DNA of 64,000 nt. Source: Tetrahymena elliotti 4EA (taxonomy: Eukaryota > Ciliophora > Oligohymenophorea > Hymenostomatida > Tetrahymenidae). Below, one piece after another: positions 48,221 to 61,063 of the stretch. Position 1 is the stretch's first letter. Each line of letters opens with the position of its first letter. The stretch is taken from NCBI GenBank assembly GCA_000231825.2, contig JH720329.1:22857-86856 (forward strand), written 5' to 3'. Under the pieces are notes generated by a model. The model was not told where the DNA came from, did no database searches, and saw only the letters and a program-made list of their open reading frames with translations. The position numbers were made by a program, and so were the translations under genes.

Positions 48221-49978
48221 TCAAAAGTTGAAAGACTTATCTCTTTCTTCTTCGTCTTCTAATTATTCTTATAATCTTTATTTTTCTTCTTCTGTTAATT
48301 CTTTCTTTTCTTCTTTTTTCTCTTCTTCGACTTCACCAGCTTCCTATCTTCTCAATAAATCTTCGGCTTCAAGCTTTTCTACTTCATCCAAGTTTATGGA
48401 ATCAGGATTTAAACCATTAGCAATGAGATCTTATCTCTTTTTACGCCACTTCTTTTCAATAGCTTCTCTTATGTCTCTTTATTTGCAAGCTTCTATAAAG
48501 TCAGCTTTAGCTTTCTTTTAAGCATTTCTTAATTGTCTTTTTTTAAGATCAATTTCATCTTACTCAACAGCCAATTCCAATTCTAATTTTTCAATTGCCT
48601 TTTCTTTTGGTAAGACTTTGGATTAGTCAAAGTATATTGACACGAATTCATCATCTTCATTTTTGATAGACTAGAAGATATGAGAATACTTGTAGTGCTA
48701 ATCAATGATATATTTATAAGGAATACATTTATTGACCCATCTCATGAAAAAGGGATATCTATAAGTTTATCTTAAGTAAGCTGTGTCAATAGGTTGCATT
48801 CTATATCCCAAAACACTATTTGAATAATCAGAATCCTCATAGATACCACCATATAAATTAGTGTTGGGAAAGGCTCTAGGATCTAAATCTATAGTCTTAT
48901 CAATCATAACACCTCTTGCATTAAGAAGTTCCTTCATGAAATTTCTATGTCTCATAACCAATTTAGAGCCACCACCAATGTTATAAGTTTACTTATCAAT
49001 CATATTAGATTTATAAATCCCCTATCTAATAGCTTTAGCTGCATCTCTAGCAGTTATCCACTCTATTTTTTGATCTAATTCAAAGTAAAAGTAGCTAGGG
49101 TGAAGATCTATGAACTAATTAAAATTATCTTTTTTTATTTTAAAAAATTAATTTAATATATTATTTTATTGTTAAGGCTAATTATTTTTTATTCATTTCT
49201 TTTATTGTTTTGTTCAAAATACAAACAATTTATTATTTATTCTATAAACATCTTTCAAAGAAATTTAAGCTAATTTTTCAACAAAAATTCTAAAAATAGC
49301 TCTAAATAAAATATTCATATGATATTATCTATCGAATTCAACAAATTCTCTTCAAAAATATTTGATGTTAATAAAATGATTACCACAAATAGGGGCAAAT
49401 CTCAATATTGTGTAAGGAATTCCTGATTCTTTAATAATATTTTCAGCTTCTAATTTAGTGAGAGCATAGTAATCATTAGAATTAGGCTTAGGAGTATCAG
49501 TGACTTTAATTAAAGGATCAGCAGTTCTATCACCATAAACACTCATATCTGATCTGAAAAAGATGTGCATTTTACTTAAATCACAATGATCTTTGATATT
49601 TTATACTAGAAGCTTAGTACCTTCAACATTATATTTTTTAGCGAGATTGTAATCATGATTAGCTTCTTCTCTGGAAACTTCTGCTAAATGGGCTACTTTT
49701 TCAATCAACTTATCACTCAAAACATCTTTACAAAATGTTTCATTTTGATAAATATAATCTAATTTGTGATATTAAGACCCTAAAATATCATTTTTTAGTG
49801 CATAACTGTTTTAAATGCGATTATCTTTATCAATACCAACTAAATCATAATCAAAAATAGTCAGAAAAACATTTTCAATCATTTTTCCAATTGATCCTGC
49901 ACAACCAGTGACAAGCAGTCTGGGCAATTACTAATCTCTACCCTTAATATTCTTAGATCTAGCTACAATCGAATACAT
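48221..49978 (-). CDS. NAD-dependent epimerase/dehydratase-type SDR with long charged C-terminal tail
   Basis: Extended short-chain dehydrogenase, probably acting on a nucleotide sugar. Minus-strand exons 49978..49384 and 49128..48221, intron 255 nt in phase 1, 500 aa. The dinucleotide motif TGCAGSIG is at residues 24-31 and the catalytic pair Tyr171-x3-Lys175 lies in DYYALTKLEAE. RFAPIC precedes the splice, and HPSYFYFELDQKIEWITARD follows it, where SDRs carry the substrate loop and the V-D-A-A helix. The enzyme part ends near residue 330. The last 170 residues are a Lys/Glu-rich helix (EKKWRKKRQDLIANG, EEEKKEEKKELTEEEK), not normal for epimerases. ORFs 49352-49570 and 48767-48961 are parts of this gene; 48228-48521 on the plus strand is a shadow. 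Fold secure, substrate unknown. Confidence 0.88.
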
Positions 49979-51257
49979 TTTACTATGAACGTATCAAATA
50001 GTTTCTTCTTAAAATATCTATTTAACTATAACTTTGCTATTAACTATTGTATTAATTAATATTTATTTAACTTATTAATTAATTATTTCTAGTTAAGATT
50101 TTCCAAAGAATCCAAAATTCTTTCTTTTTTTTTCTATCAAATCTATCTATCTATCTTCATTGACTATTTGTTTATTTATTAATTGGCTGATTGATTATTA
50201 AAGTTCATTTGAAAAGTTAGTAATTTGGTCTATACATTTTTTAAAATTAAATTTGGATATATATTTATCAATTATTGAGAATATCTTTAAATCTACAATA
50301 TAAATCATCTAGCAAAAGCATTAATTTCTCATGATATTACTTTATCTCTAATTAATTATCATTAGGTTTTGTTCGCTTTGATAATAACTCTCATTGAAAC
50401 TCTAAATAAAAATACTCACCACTCTATGCAATTATTCTACTTCTACAAATACCTTTTTCATTTTTCATAAACAATCTTCACATAGTAATTATATTTATTT
50501 TCATTCATTTTATTAATTATTGTTAATATATTCATATTATAAGATTATTGAATTAGGTATTTCATTCATTTCAAATCTTTTATTTTACTTTCAAATGAAT
50601 TATTAGCATTCATTTTACAAATTACTGCTAATTAAATGTAGCATTTTTCTGATATCAAAATGCTTGTTTAAAATGAAGCACATTTTACTTAACAAAAATT
50701 TTGAAGATAAAAAATAAAGGTTACTTCTTTTTTTAAAGATTATTTTAAATTAATTTTATTTTGTTTAAAAAATTATAAAATAGCCCAAAACACATTATCT
50801 TCCAATAATTTAAATAATTAATAAATTCATTAGATAGAAATAAACAAAAAATAATTTAAAATAATCTGTTTTAACTTATTTTTAATTTAAAATTTTTTAA
50901 TTTTCATGGAAAGTACTTGTTGAGTTACTTTTTTAAGATTATTTTAAATTAATTTTAATTATTTTACACAATTTTAAAATAAAGCTCTAAAAGCATCTTT
51001 CAATTTAAATAAATAATTAATAAATTAATTAAATATTTAAGAAATAAACAAAAAATAATTTAAAATAATATGTTTTAACCTTATTTTTAATTTAAATAAT
51101 TTAAAATTTTTTAATTTCAATAGAAAGTATTTATAGAGATAAATTATGATATGAATAATATTATTAAGTTTTGCCTTTATAGTTTTTTCCTTTAAAATTT
51201 GTTAATTTCTTTTATATCAAATATTGCCTTGTCTGATAAGCCAATCTTATAAGTAAA
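49979..51257. other. spacer with a two-copy repeat
   Basis: Between the SDR promoter (minus) and the 3' end of the tetraspanin gene (minus). The repeat at 50715-51140 is the only structure seen. CTATCTATC microsatellite near 50145. Confidence 0.55.
50715..51140. repeat. tandem duplication, about 205-210 bp
   Basis: ACTTTTTTAAGATTATTTTAA-type start at about 50724 and 50930. Both copies run through TTTAAATAATTAATAAATT, AGAAATAAACAAAAAATAA and TTTTAATTTCATGGAAAGTA-like blocks in the same order. Similarity by eye is high, so the duplication looks fairly recent. Confidence 0.75.
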
Positions 51258-52369
51258 TCAATATTATCCTAATCTGGAATAATAGTCGTTTTATCCATTT
51301 GATTTTCTGATGCAGCACAACCAAATAGCTAAGATAATTTAAAGGAAAAAGAATCCACCAATAGAAAAAGCCAAAATTCTGACTAAATTGCCATACTTTT
51401 CAAAGAAGTCTTAAATTCTCTACTTGCATCCCTCAGTATATACGGGAGGACCTCTGTTGATATCAGTGAAGACATAATAAGGGACTGGATCGCAAACACC
51501 TGAGCATTAAAATTTATTTTCAAGGAATTGGACTAACTTAAGATATTGGTCATATTGAGTCTAAGTTTATGCATAAGGACATTGCTATATTTGAGTATAA
51601 GCATTATTAGGAGTATCTGATGTTGATTTACCTAAATATTTAAAATTTTTAGATTTGTAAACACTTTACATAAGATTCATTTCTCTAACAAAAATTCAAA
51701 ATTTATTGGGTTATTAAATGAATTTCATGGCTAAAAAGCCTCAAGAGAGAGCGATTTATTATTTTATAAGAAAATTATGATTTATTATTTTATAAGAAAA
51801 TTATGATTTCTTATTTCAAATATTGTTGATTAATGAATCATTTAATTGACAATTAATAAAAATAATTTTAAGAATTTACGAGCAAATGTTGAAGCAGGGA
51901 AATCTGACTTATTTTATACATAGCATTTACAAAAATCAGTACAGAAAACAACACCAACTTATTGGTAAAATTTGTTTGATTGCTCAATCCAATCATAATC
52001 GCTTGAAAGGTTATTACAATCTTTTATGTTTTTAACATCTTGGTATTGATTGTTGCTAAAAATTGTAATTAAAACTCCAATTGCTATGAAAACAGCTAAT
52101 AAAATGACTGCAAGAATGTTAAATATAAAGAGTAGGCATCTATTTCTTTTCAACACACCTATCAAACTTATTAATCCTGTTAAAATAGTGACTCCTGCAA
52201 ATGTACATAATGAATACATTGCATATTTGTTAAGATTTTCGTTCACATAAGACCATAAATCTTTATATCCATCCAACTATGTGAGGGTAAAGTATAAAAC
52301 TATACCACCTCCAGCCATTGTAGCCACAGCACAGATGACAAGAATTACTTTTAAAAAGGTACCAGACAT
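51258..52369 (-). CDS. tetraspanin family protein
   Basis: Four-helix membrane organiser. Minus-strand exons 52369..51880 and 51682..51258, intron 197 nt in phase 1, 304 aa. Transmembrane helices are near 5-30 (FLKVILVICAVATMAGGG), 50-75 (AMYSLCTFAGVTILTGLI), 82-107 (LLFIFNILAVILLAVF) and 262-288 (ILAFSIGGFFFLQIILAI), with a cytoplasmic WLCCIRKSN tail. The large loop between helices 3 and 4 contains CSGVC and a later GC, matching ciliate tetraspanins, which replace the animal CCG. The intron falls inside this loop. Cys residues next to the membrane are possible palmitoylation sites. The splice acceptor TTAGAG was taken because TTAG alone breaks the frame. Confident. Confidence 0.88.
51755..51806. 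repeat. 26-bp perfect direct repeat inside the tetraspanin intron
   Basis: TTTATTATTTTATAAG followed by AAAATTATGA occurs twice head to tail at 51755-51780 and 51781-51806, within the 197-nt intron. It accounts for much of the intron's extra length. Confidence 0.9.
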
Positions 52370-55300
52370 TTCAAAAATAACTAAATAACTATTCACTAAA
52401 CTTTCTTTAATTAAGATTTTTATATTTATTATATTTAATTACTTTCTGTTTAACTATCAAAAAAATATAAGCAAAAAAATACCAAAGAGTAATTCACTAT
52501 TTTTAATAATTTTGTAGATATTTTAGTAAATATCGCCTTCTCCAACATAATTTAATCTAATTTTCATTTCATGATGTAGTATTAGTAGTACATTCATATT
52601 AAAATATAGTTGCATACTGTTCATTTTAAACGTTTCTTGAATATTTAATTTTAGCATAAATTAATTATTTTTAAGTATTTACATGCTTGGTGAGGCTCAT
52701 AAAAAAATATTTAAAAATTTTGTTGAATTAAAATGATAATTTTTTAGAATAAAATCTTAATTTTTAAAGCCTTATCTATCGTAGTATCAAAAATATATTT
52801 TTAATTCATGAAAATCAAGGAATTTAATTATAAAAAAAATAAATTCATAAATATATTTTTTAATAAACTATTTATTTCCAATTTATTTCCTGAAGTTAAA
52901 TAGTTTTTCAATCTCAAAGAGACTCGAAAGTAAGAGATTGAGAAAATTAACCCTATTTTATTATAAATCAATCATCTTACTCATTAATTTAAAGTCAATG
53001 TTTTTAGAGAAAAAAAAATATTCAGATAAAGATTTTCTAAGAACGAAAATTCTTTTTGGATGAAAATTAAATCTTTGAGATCTAAACAAAATATTGTATT
53101 TAAAATACAAAAAAAAATGTTTTAATTGACAGTTTTAATAAGCTAATTTCTTTTTTTAATTGTTATCCAAAAAAAATTATTAAGTGATGGACAAACCATT
53201 AAATTTGAACTTAAATTTTAAAATTTTTCAACATTGTCGATTAAGATTCACAAAACTGGTTTTCAAGTAAATGCCCTTAAATTATTTTAAATGATGAAGA
53301 ATTCAAGTGATTTTTTAGATTCTCATTTTAGAGATAGATAGGTCATCTAAAAAATATGATTAATTACTTTGATATTCAATTCAATCTTCTTAAAATAATC
53401 TAGCAAACAAAACAAAATTAATAAGACAAGTTAAATTATAAAATACAGTACCCACATTTAAAAATATTCAAGAGTTTATGTATATAAAAAATAGACAAAT
53501 ATTACAGACATCAATCCTAATTTTTTTTTCTAAAGAATTAAGACTGTAAATCCTCATAATACCCATAAATATTTATCCAAAAAAATTTTTTTGGTAAAAA
53601 ATTCTAAAATTTCAAAAGGTATCTTTATATTTTTAAATACTGGTAGTGTTTTTCTGATCACTTACAATGAGTATTTGTATTATTAGATTAAAGTAATTGA
53701 AAAAAAATTCTTAATTATAGTATTAAATTTTTGTAATACATTATTTTAATTGTTATCTTTACAAAATTTAAAGTTTAAAAAGTTAAATTATTGAAAAAGA
53801 GTTTAATTTTACATTTAGTTAATTCATATATAATGAGTAAAATGTTTAATACACTACCAATAATAAATATATTTTTTATTTTTGTAAAACTGTAAATTAT
53901 ATAGATAAATGAGCTCTTTCAATAGATTTTCCTAAATATTTTCTTTGATATTTTTTGTTAATAAAATAGAAAAAAATAAATGTTAACAATTTTATTAGAT
54001 GAAAAATAGATTTTTTAAAAAAATTTTGAAATCAAATCTGTTGAGACAAATAAAATAATTTGATCATTTTCCTAAAAAGCTTCCTTTCTTGAGAATAAAT
54101 TTACTAACGAGTAAGATAAGAATCTTTTCAAGTATTGCTAAAATTAGGTACTTTCTACAATAATATTCTGATATAAATAATAGATAAAATTTACTTTAAT
54201 AGTTAGGGAACCTTAAAAAGGTATTTTAAATGTTTTACCAAATACTATACAACAATATTTTTAAAGATTATTGATCAAAAAATAAAGGAATAATCAGATT
54301 AAATTATTGATAAACATTATGTTTTTTAGATTTTTCAATCATAAAATTCTGCAAATAAAATGTAAAGAGTTTTAATTAAATATTATTAAATAAATAGGGA
54401 TAGAAAATATATTTTCAAAAAATTAAATATTCTAAGGTTTAAAATGTAAAATATATTTTCTCAAAAAGTGTTGATTTATTTATTCATTTTTTTCTTAAGA
54501 ATGATTATGAAAAGAGAAAAGTAAGAGGAAAATAAATATTTTTTAATTTTCACCTTTCATAATTTATAATGACTATTGGATTTGCTTTGTAATTACTCTT
54601 TTTAAGATGTTGTTACCTCCAATTATTTTTGAGAATCTTTATCCCAAATTATATTTTATTTTTAATTTTTTATGATTCTTTTTAATATGACGAATTTCAT
54701 TTCATAAATTTAAATTAATGCATTTTTAAGTTTTATAAATAAGTGGTTGATTGATTATCAATTTTTTATTTAGTTCATTGAGAATTTGAAATATTTTATT
54801 ACACTAGAGAGTATTTCAAAATTATCAAATAAATTTCATTCTTGGTTCTATTAACTTTGAATTTCAAACATTTGAAGATTTTCAAGACTTTCTTTCTTTC
54901 TATTCATATGTTTACAAGTAATTTTTTCATTAACAAAGTTTACATTTTTAATAATGAATAAATTACTTAGTGGCTTTTCTATGCATAGGTTAAATTTATA
55001 GATTTTAATTTCTTACTTTTACTTGAATATACAATGAAGATTCTATTTTAGATGTTTAATTATCAAAATTAATCAAAAGAAGAAGAACAAATTAAGTCAA
55101 TAAAATATGTTACGCATCTTGCTTGACCTATGTTTTTAATTTTTAAATTATTGAAAATCTTTCAATAGAATATGGAAAGCTTAAAGTATTATATTTTGAA
55201 TTATCGTAATTCATTTTTAAGGATAATTTTTTTCTTTGCTTGCAATGAAGCAATTTGTTTTTTTGATTACAATTTGCTTGGTTGATTTCTATTTCTCAAA

Positions 55301-55436
55301 AAACAATTTATGGTCAGTTTTTGATTAAGGAGAAAAACTAATCTTTATATCTTGAATTTGGTTGAGAAAGATAGTAATAAATTAATAATAATTAAAAAAA
55401 AGATAATCTAAAAATTAAATAAAGATAAATAAATAA
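52370..55436. other. 3-kb AT-rich spacer
   Basis: Upstream of both the tetraspanin (minus) and the secreted protein (plus). A short inverted repeat TCAATCTC/GAGATTGA lies near 52908-52940. I found no gene; a 34-codon frame at 53187 is mentioned under rejected items. Confidence 0.5.
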
Positions 55437-55934
55437 ATGAAGGTCTTACTTACTTTAGCTGTTTTATTAGCTGTTGCTTCTTGCTAATTCTACTCAATGA
55501 ACGTCGCTAATGAATGTTCTTAAAATGGTTGTGCTAGAAGTTTCTACAACTTCAACAACACCAACTACAACTACACCTGTCCCAGAGCTGGTCCTAGCTA
55601 CGGTAGATTCAGATTAGTTAACTCTAGCTATGTTTTCGACTTCATCGCCTAAAATGTCACCAACAACATTGATGTTCAAGCTACCGTTCCCCTCATCTAC
55701 AACTAAAACGCTTACTAAAATGGTCTCTAATATTACTACCCCTTGTAATAAAACCACACTTTTGCTATCTTGAACTGTACCTTCCCTGTTACCAAAAACT
55801 ACACCTCTCTTTGCTCTCAACATGCTTTAGTTGGTGGTAAGATTTACAACAACACTTTCTAAAACGCTTGTGCTTTCGGTTTGGATGCTCCCAGATTAGC
55901 TTTCTTATAAGAATCCTAAGAATCTGTTTTCTGA
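55437..55934 (+). CDS. secreted glycoprotein, 165 aa, highly biased codons
   Basis: One exon. Residues 1-16 are a clean signal peptide (MKVLLTLAVLLAVASC). The mature part is Asn, Tyr and Phe-rich with six or more cysteines and about eight N-glycosylation sequons (NNT, NYT, NSS, NVT, NHT, NCT), so it is probably exported or a surface coat component. Codons end in C far more often than in neighbouring genes (AAC, TAC, TTC, GCT, ACC), the pattern of highly expressed Tetrahymena genes. The start follows ATAAATAAATG. No domain was recognised. The minus ORF 55614-55823 is its shadow. The gene is isolated, with 3 kb of empty DNA upstream. Confidence 0.88.
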
Positions 55935-56701
55935 AGATGACAAACAAGAACATCTTGAAAGAAATAATTTTATAAATATGTTTATTTGTATAACCAAAGT
56001 ATATATTTATGCCAAAAATGTTATTAAAATTCTAAATCCCAAACCAGCTTTTTCTTTTAATTTTTACAAACAAAAAAAACAAAAACAAAAAAATACTTAG
56101 TCTTAATTAATTTTTTAGGCCAAACAAATTAAAAAAATTCTTTAATTAAATTCACTCTCGTGCAATAAAGACAAACAAACACCTAAAGTAAAATCTATAA
56201 AAAGTTAAATTTAATTAAAGTAAACTTGAAATCAGGATAGAGAGCTATTGTCTTTCTTAATGAGATGCTAATTATTAAGAATAAATAGTAACTACTTCAA
56301 TTCTCTCTGAAGACATCTATTTATTTTTATAGAATCAGACTTATTTTTAGTTTTAATTTTTTTATTTTGAATCTAAAAATATTCTCTTTCTATAAACTAT
56401 TTTTTTCATCCATTATTATTGTAAAAGCCTTTTTTCAAGAAACAATGTATTAAATGAAATATTTTTTAATTTCAAATGTTTAGATAGAAAAATTAAAAAC
56501 TTTTATTTCCTTAAGTCATTATCAAATAATAGTTTAAAATATACAACAAGTATTTTGAAATAAAGTAAATAAAAAAATAATCTTTTATTTTTTTGTAACA
56601 ATAAATCAACCAAACATTTATTCAAACAAATAAATTAATCAGTTTATCTTAAGTAAAATAGATTAAGTACTGTTAATTAGTTAGTTCCTTTATAATTTAA
56701 T
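55935..56701. other. spacer downstream of the secreted protein
   Basis: AT-rich 3' flank with A-runs (about 56070-56095). No gene seen. Confidence 0.5.
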
Positions 56702-56989
56702 TCATCCAAATATGAAAATACATTTTTACTAAAAAATTCCTTAATGACAAATAAATGGTATTTTTTAAAGACTGTTCAGTAAAAATTTATATATCAAAAT
56801 AAAGCTAAATTTTAATTTCATAAACTCAAACTCCAAATCAGGCCATGATACTGTAATTTCTCTTCTTCTTGATAAAGATGATGTTTTTAAAAATTTCGCT
56901 AAGTTATTCCTTTCTAAATCAATTAAATAAGATTCTTTCTTATTAATTAATATATCTGGGATTGTATATTCCCAGTTAATTTTAACCAT
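56702..56989 (-). CDS. putative small protein or gene fragment, 95 aa
   Basis: ATG 56989 to TGA 56702 with an in-frame TGA shortly upstream of the ATG, so the start is defined. The first 55 residues look like real protein (INWEYTIPDILINKKESYL, SRRREITVSWPDLEFEF). The last 40 are hydrophobic and Cys/Phe-rich, more like translated AT-rich DNA; an intron could begin after residue 50 but no good donor was found. I do not recognise it. It may be an eroded remnant of a larger gene. Confidence 0.35.
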
Positions 56990-57752
56990 GACTTTTATTC
57001 ACTTCATAAGTATGTTGTTGTTAAGAAGGTTAACTATCAAATCAGTTTACTTGAACCCAAGAAAATTTTCTTACAACAAGATTAGCAAAAATATATTTTT
57101 TGAATCTACAAATCTTAATTTATCATAAATTTATAATATATTTATGTAAAATCCAAGCATAATTTTATTTAAATTTATATATGCTTCGTTAACTTTTTTT
57201 TGTAAATATTACACAAATAAACAGATGTTGACTCATATTAATTTTTTAGTTAATTTATTAACTTTTATATCAATAAGAATTAAGAAATTTGAAAATATTT
57301 TCTACCTATTTTACTTTTACTAATAAAAGTGATAGAAATTAATTTTAAAGTGGAAACTTTTCTTAAAAATATCTAATTCTTTTAATAACAATAAAAATGT
57401 TTCACCACTTTAAAACCAACTGGCCTAATATTTTGTTAAAATTAATATTTAATGTATTCATAAAATTTGACACTGTACCTTGTTTTTGGAATCTCTTATT
57501 ATATTTTTTTTTATAGATGTAAAGAAATACTATTAATCAAATTAAACTATAAAAAATAACATCAATTTTAGTTTTATTTTTGAAGTGATTAACAAAGTAG
57601 ACCTAACTAAATTATTAATTGATAGATAAATAAATAAATTAATGTAGACCCAAAATGGGATTCTAAGTCCTTTAAAGTAAATTAACAAATAAGTTAGAAT
57701 AAATGAAATATAAAATAAGTAACTTGATCCTCCAACAAAACCTTAAAGAGAA
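56990..57752. other. divergent spacer
   Basis: Between the doubtful small gene (minus) and the 907-aa gene (plus). AT-rich; nothing else recognised. Confidence 0.5.
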
Positions 57753-60700
57753 ATGATGAAAAACTCTAAAGTTAATAAAAGTAAAAAATCTATTCAGTTC
57801 AAGGTTTAGGAACTCACAGCAAAAGATTCAGATTTTGGAGAACCTTTGGACAACATTATGAATGAAAAAATAGTTATTGAATCACTTGATACATGGTCGT
57901 AAGAAAAAAGTAATAAATATAATATTTTTTAATTTATATTGAATGATTGATTTATCATTTATATTTACCTTTAACTAACTTAAAGAGGCTAATTGGATTA
58001 ATTCAGATGCGAATTCGATGAAAAAGGAGGAATCAATTGAAGATATAATTAAGAACAATAATAAGTAAATAGAAAAAAATAAATTCATCACTGCAAAAAA
58101 TCCAGAAGACCCAGAGCTTTCTGAAAATATAATAAACTCAATTTTGAATGATAATGGTTAGTATTTATTGATTTTATGGTTTATTTCTACTTTTAAATAT
58201 TTCTTAATTATTACTGAAGTTTAATCAGCTTATCAAGATAAGAACGACTCCATCTAAAAAAAGAAAAAGACTGGTTATCTCAAATACTTAAGCTAAGAAT
58301 CAAATGATGAAAATGAAATTTAAAAGATTACTGAGTAAAATGAAGAATTAGAGCAGGAGGAATAAGCTGCAGAAACATGGATTGATGAAGTAAAGGAAGA
58401 TATATATAAAGTAAATTCCAATCTGACAAATCAAAGTGGTATTTCATCCTAAAAAAATCAAAGAGTTAAAAGTGAAGAAACAAAAAATAAAAAGAATGTA
58501 AAAATTATAAAACAAAGCATTGAAGCTTTGAAGTTTGAGTTAAATAAAAAATTGATAAATAACGTCATCTATAACAAAATGAGTAGAGGAATGAATCTAC
58601 AGAAAAAAGTAGAAAATGATATTTTACTTCGAAACAAGAGATTAGATTCAAAAACTAGTGATTCTCTTAACTCATTTAAGACTGTCAACAACATTATGAG
58701 AAAGTCTGATTTTGTAATAAATTATGACTGGCTGTACAAAAAGCTGATTGATAATAAGTATAATTTTATTGAAAAGGATTTAAATGATTCAAATAACATT
58801 ATAGAAAATAGTTTGAGAAGAACCCTGAGCTAGACAAGGAAATTTAAGCTATGGAAAGGAATAAACTGAATTATTAATATTTAAATGATTTATTTGTTGA
58901 TAAATATTAAAAGATGAGCCAAGATTTAAAGCAGAAAAAGCTTTATGTTGGAGATCTGAGAATAAGCATCAATAATATGTTCTAAGAAATCAAATAGCTT
59001 TAACAACAATAAATAGCAGTAAAAAAAAAGTATGAAGAACTTGAAAACTAATAAATGATGTTAAGAAATGCAGTTATGAGCTCTATCTCTAGAAAAGGTT
59101 ATTCATAAGGCCAGACTTACAGAGGCAATTACACTATTGACAAAAAATAATCTGTAAATTATTTAAATTACCATAAGCGCTTAAATTAAGGTTCCTGAAC
59201 AAATAATTATTTTTTTTAATTTTGACATAAAATTTAATTAGGATGGGGCTCTAATTGGTATATTTATTAAAAACCAAATAAAATATTTTTTAAAGTATAT
59301 TTCTAAAGAATAAAAATATGCATTGATGTAATTTGTCAGATATTTTTTTTTTCATAATCTTAATTTGTAAGAAATAATTATTTTTAATTTTCTAATTTTT
59401 TACACCTTAATTTAAGCACCGAAGGTAGAGAATTATCTAATATATATTTTTTTAAAGAAATTGCAAGAAATGAAAGAAGTTGAAGAAATGGCTATCTTGA
59501 AAAACATCAAATAATTATAAAATGAAATAGATGATAGATATTTTAAAATTGAAGATATTGAAAAAAAAATAGTTTTTTAAAAAAAAGATAAATCACATTT
59601 AAAATATTAATTTAAAGTATTTTTGTTCAAACTGATTCAAACAGGGATTGCTTCGTAATATTTTTAAACAAACAAATCAAATAAACATAATTCATTTATC
59701 TCATTGATTTACAAATTAAATTTTTTTACTAAATTGAAATAGATACAAAGGAAGCATATGTGAGCTCATTAAGCTTCTGAAGAAACTTAAAGTTGACATA
59801 ATTCCTTAGGATATTCCTAGGTTTCTTGATGATGAAAGTAAAGATTTTATTTTTAAAAAGGCTAAGATTGAATTAGATTTGGAGGAAGTAGAAAAAGAGA
59901 AAATCCTTATAAAAGAAGAAATTTCGAGGGATAAAAGACTACAACATATAGATTTTAATTTGTTTTTAGATTAATTTAAAGAACGCAAGCAGCTAATGAA
60001 GGATAAGCTTGAATTCATAAAAAAGGAAAATGTAAAAGTGCTTAGACCAATAATTAAAATAATAGATGGGATATAAATGTAAAATGGTACTCATTGGGAA
60101 CAAGTTTATGATGAGCAATAGATGGTTGAAAAATTTTAAGAAAGACAATCAATTAAATAAGTTCTTAACATTGAAGATATAGACTTCTTGGATGTTTTAC
60201 CTAAAATTTTAGAAAAATAGCAAAATTTAGAGTAACAAAAATATGACATAGAGTAATAAGAAATCAAAAGACTTTATTTAATTTTCCTTTAAAAACTGTA
60301 ATCTAGCACAGCAGACATAGAAACGAAATTTGAGAAATTTGAATTGACTTTCAAAGTTATATTTGGATTTAAGGAAGGAGAAGACATCTTTAAAAATTTT
60401 ATTTCTTTGGTTCAAGAAAAAAATATAGGAAATCTAACAGAAGATTCTAGTTCTTCTTAGAGACTTAAGAAGGCAAATGCTAATATTATCCAAACATTAT
60501 AGCACAACAAAAATATAAGTTCATAGCCAACTCAATAAATTTTATCATATTTTACTACTCCCAATTAGGCAAATGGAAGTTCTTCTCGCAAAAAAATATT
60601 GACTCCCATATTAGCAGATATAGAAGGATCCTTCAATCCTAGAGACTCAAAAAGAAGCAAAAGTAGAAGCTCTTTCCATAATAGCAATCTTCGTGTAGAA

Positions 60701-61063
60701 ACAGATAGCATTATTGAGAACTTGACATCTAGATCCAATAAAAGCTAAAAAAACAGTTTTAGTTCCACTATGAGAAGCTCTACGAGCTCATCTTCATCAC
60801 CTTTTCTCTTAAATTAAATGCAGATAGATAAAGCTAAAACATTACTACAAAAAGGGAATAATTCAAAATAATACGAATAAACTCTCTATTAGGAAGTCAA
60901 TTTTTGCTACTAGCCTATTTATAATTAAATGCCCTAATACTAAAATATGTTCAAAGAGAGTTCCTTTTTTAATTCTAACTCATCTTAGTTTTAATGTTAC
61001 ACTCCTCAGCAAAAGCAAACACATAAAAGAAATGCGACTTCAGATTTAAACTTTATTAAATGA
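57753..61063 (+). CDS. coiled-coil protein, 907 aa, six exons
   Basis: Exons 57753..57909, 57986..58156, 58229..58757, 58805..59153, 59458..59654 and 59743..61063. Introns are 76, 72, 47, 304 and 88 nt. Acidic Lys/Glu-rich N-terminus (to about 200), then helical segments: VNNIMRKSDFVINYDWLYKK, KNPELDKEIQAMERN and LKQKKLYVGDLRISIN. A better-ordered part follows across the last splice (FKLIQTGIASYKGSICELIK, IIPQDIPRFLDDESKDF, DFNLFLDQFKERKQLM, and GTHWEQVYDEQQMV). A Ser-rich tail (SRSSFHNSNLR, STMRSSTSSSSSP) suggests phosphorylation. The third intron is only 47 nt and its acceptor was fixed by frame. Two genes split at the 304-nt intron remain possible, but the frames join exactly. Function unknown. 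Confidence 0.75.

Noticed and set aside
48228..48521. Plus-strand Ser/Phe-rich ORF of 97 codons
   Set aside because: Antisense of the Glu/Lys-rich SDR tail; GAA/AAG runs read backwards as TTC/CTT.
53187..53291. 34-codon frame with ATG in the 3-kb spacer
   Set aside because: Too short, no homology and no splice continuation.
55614..55823. Minus-strand ORF of 69 codons
   Set aside because: Shadow of the codon-biased secreted protein gene.
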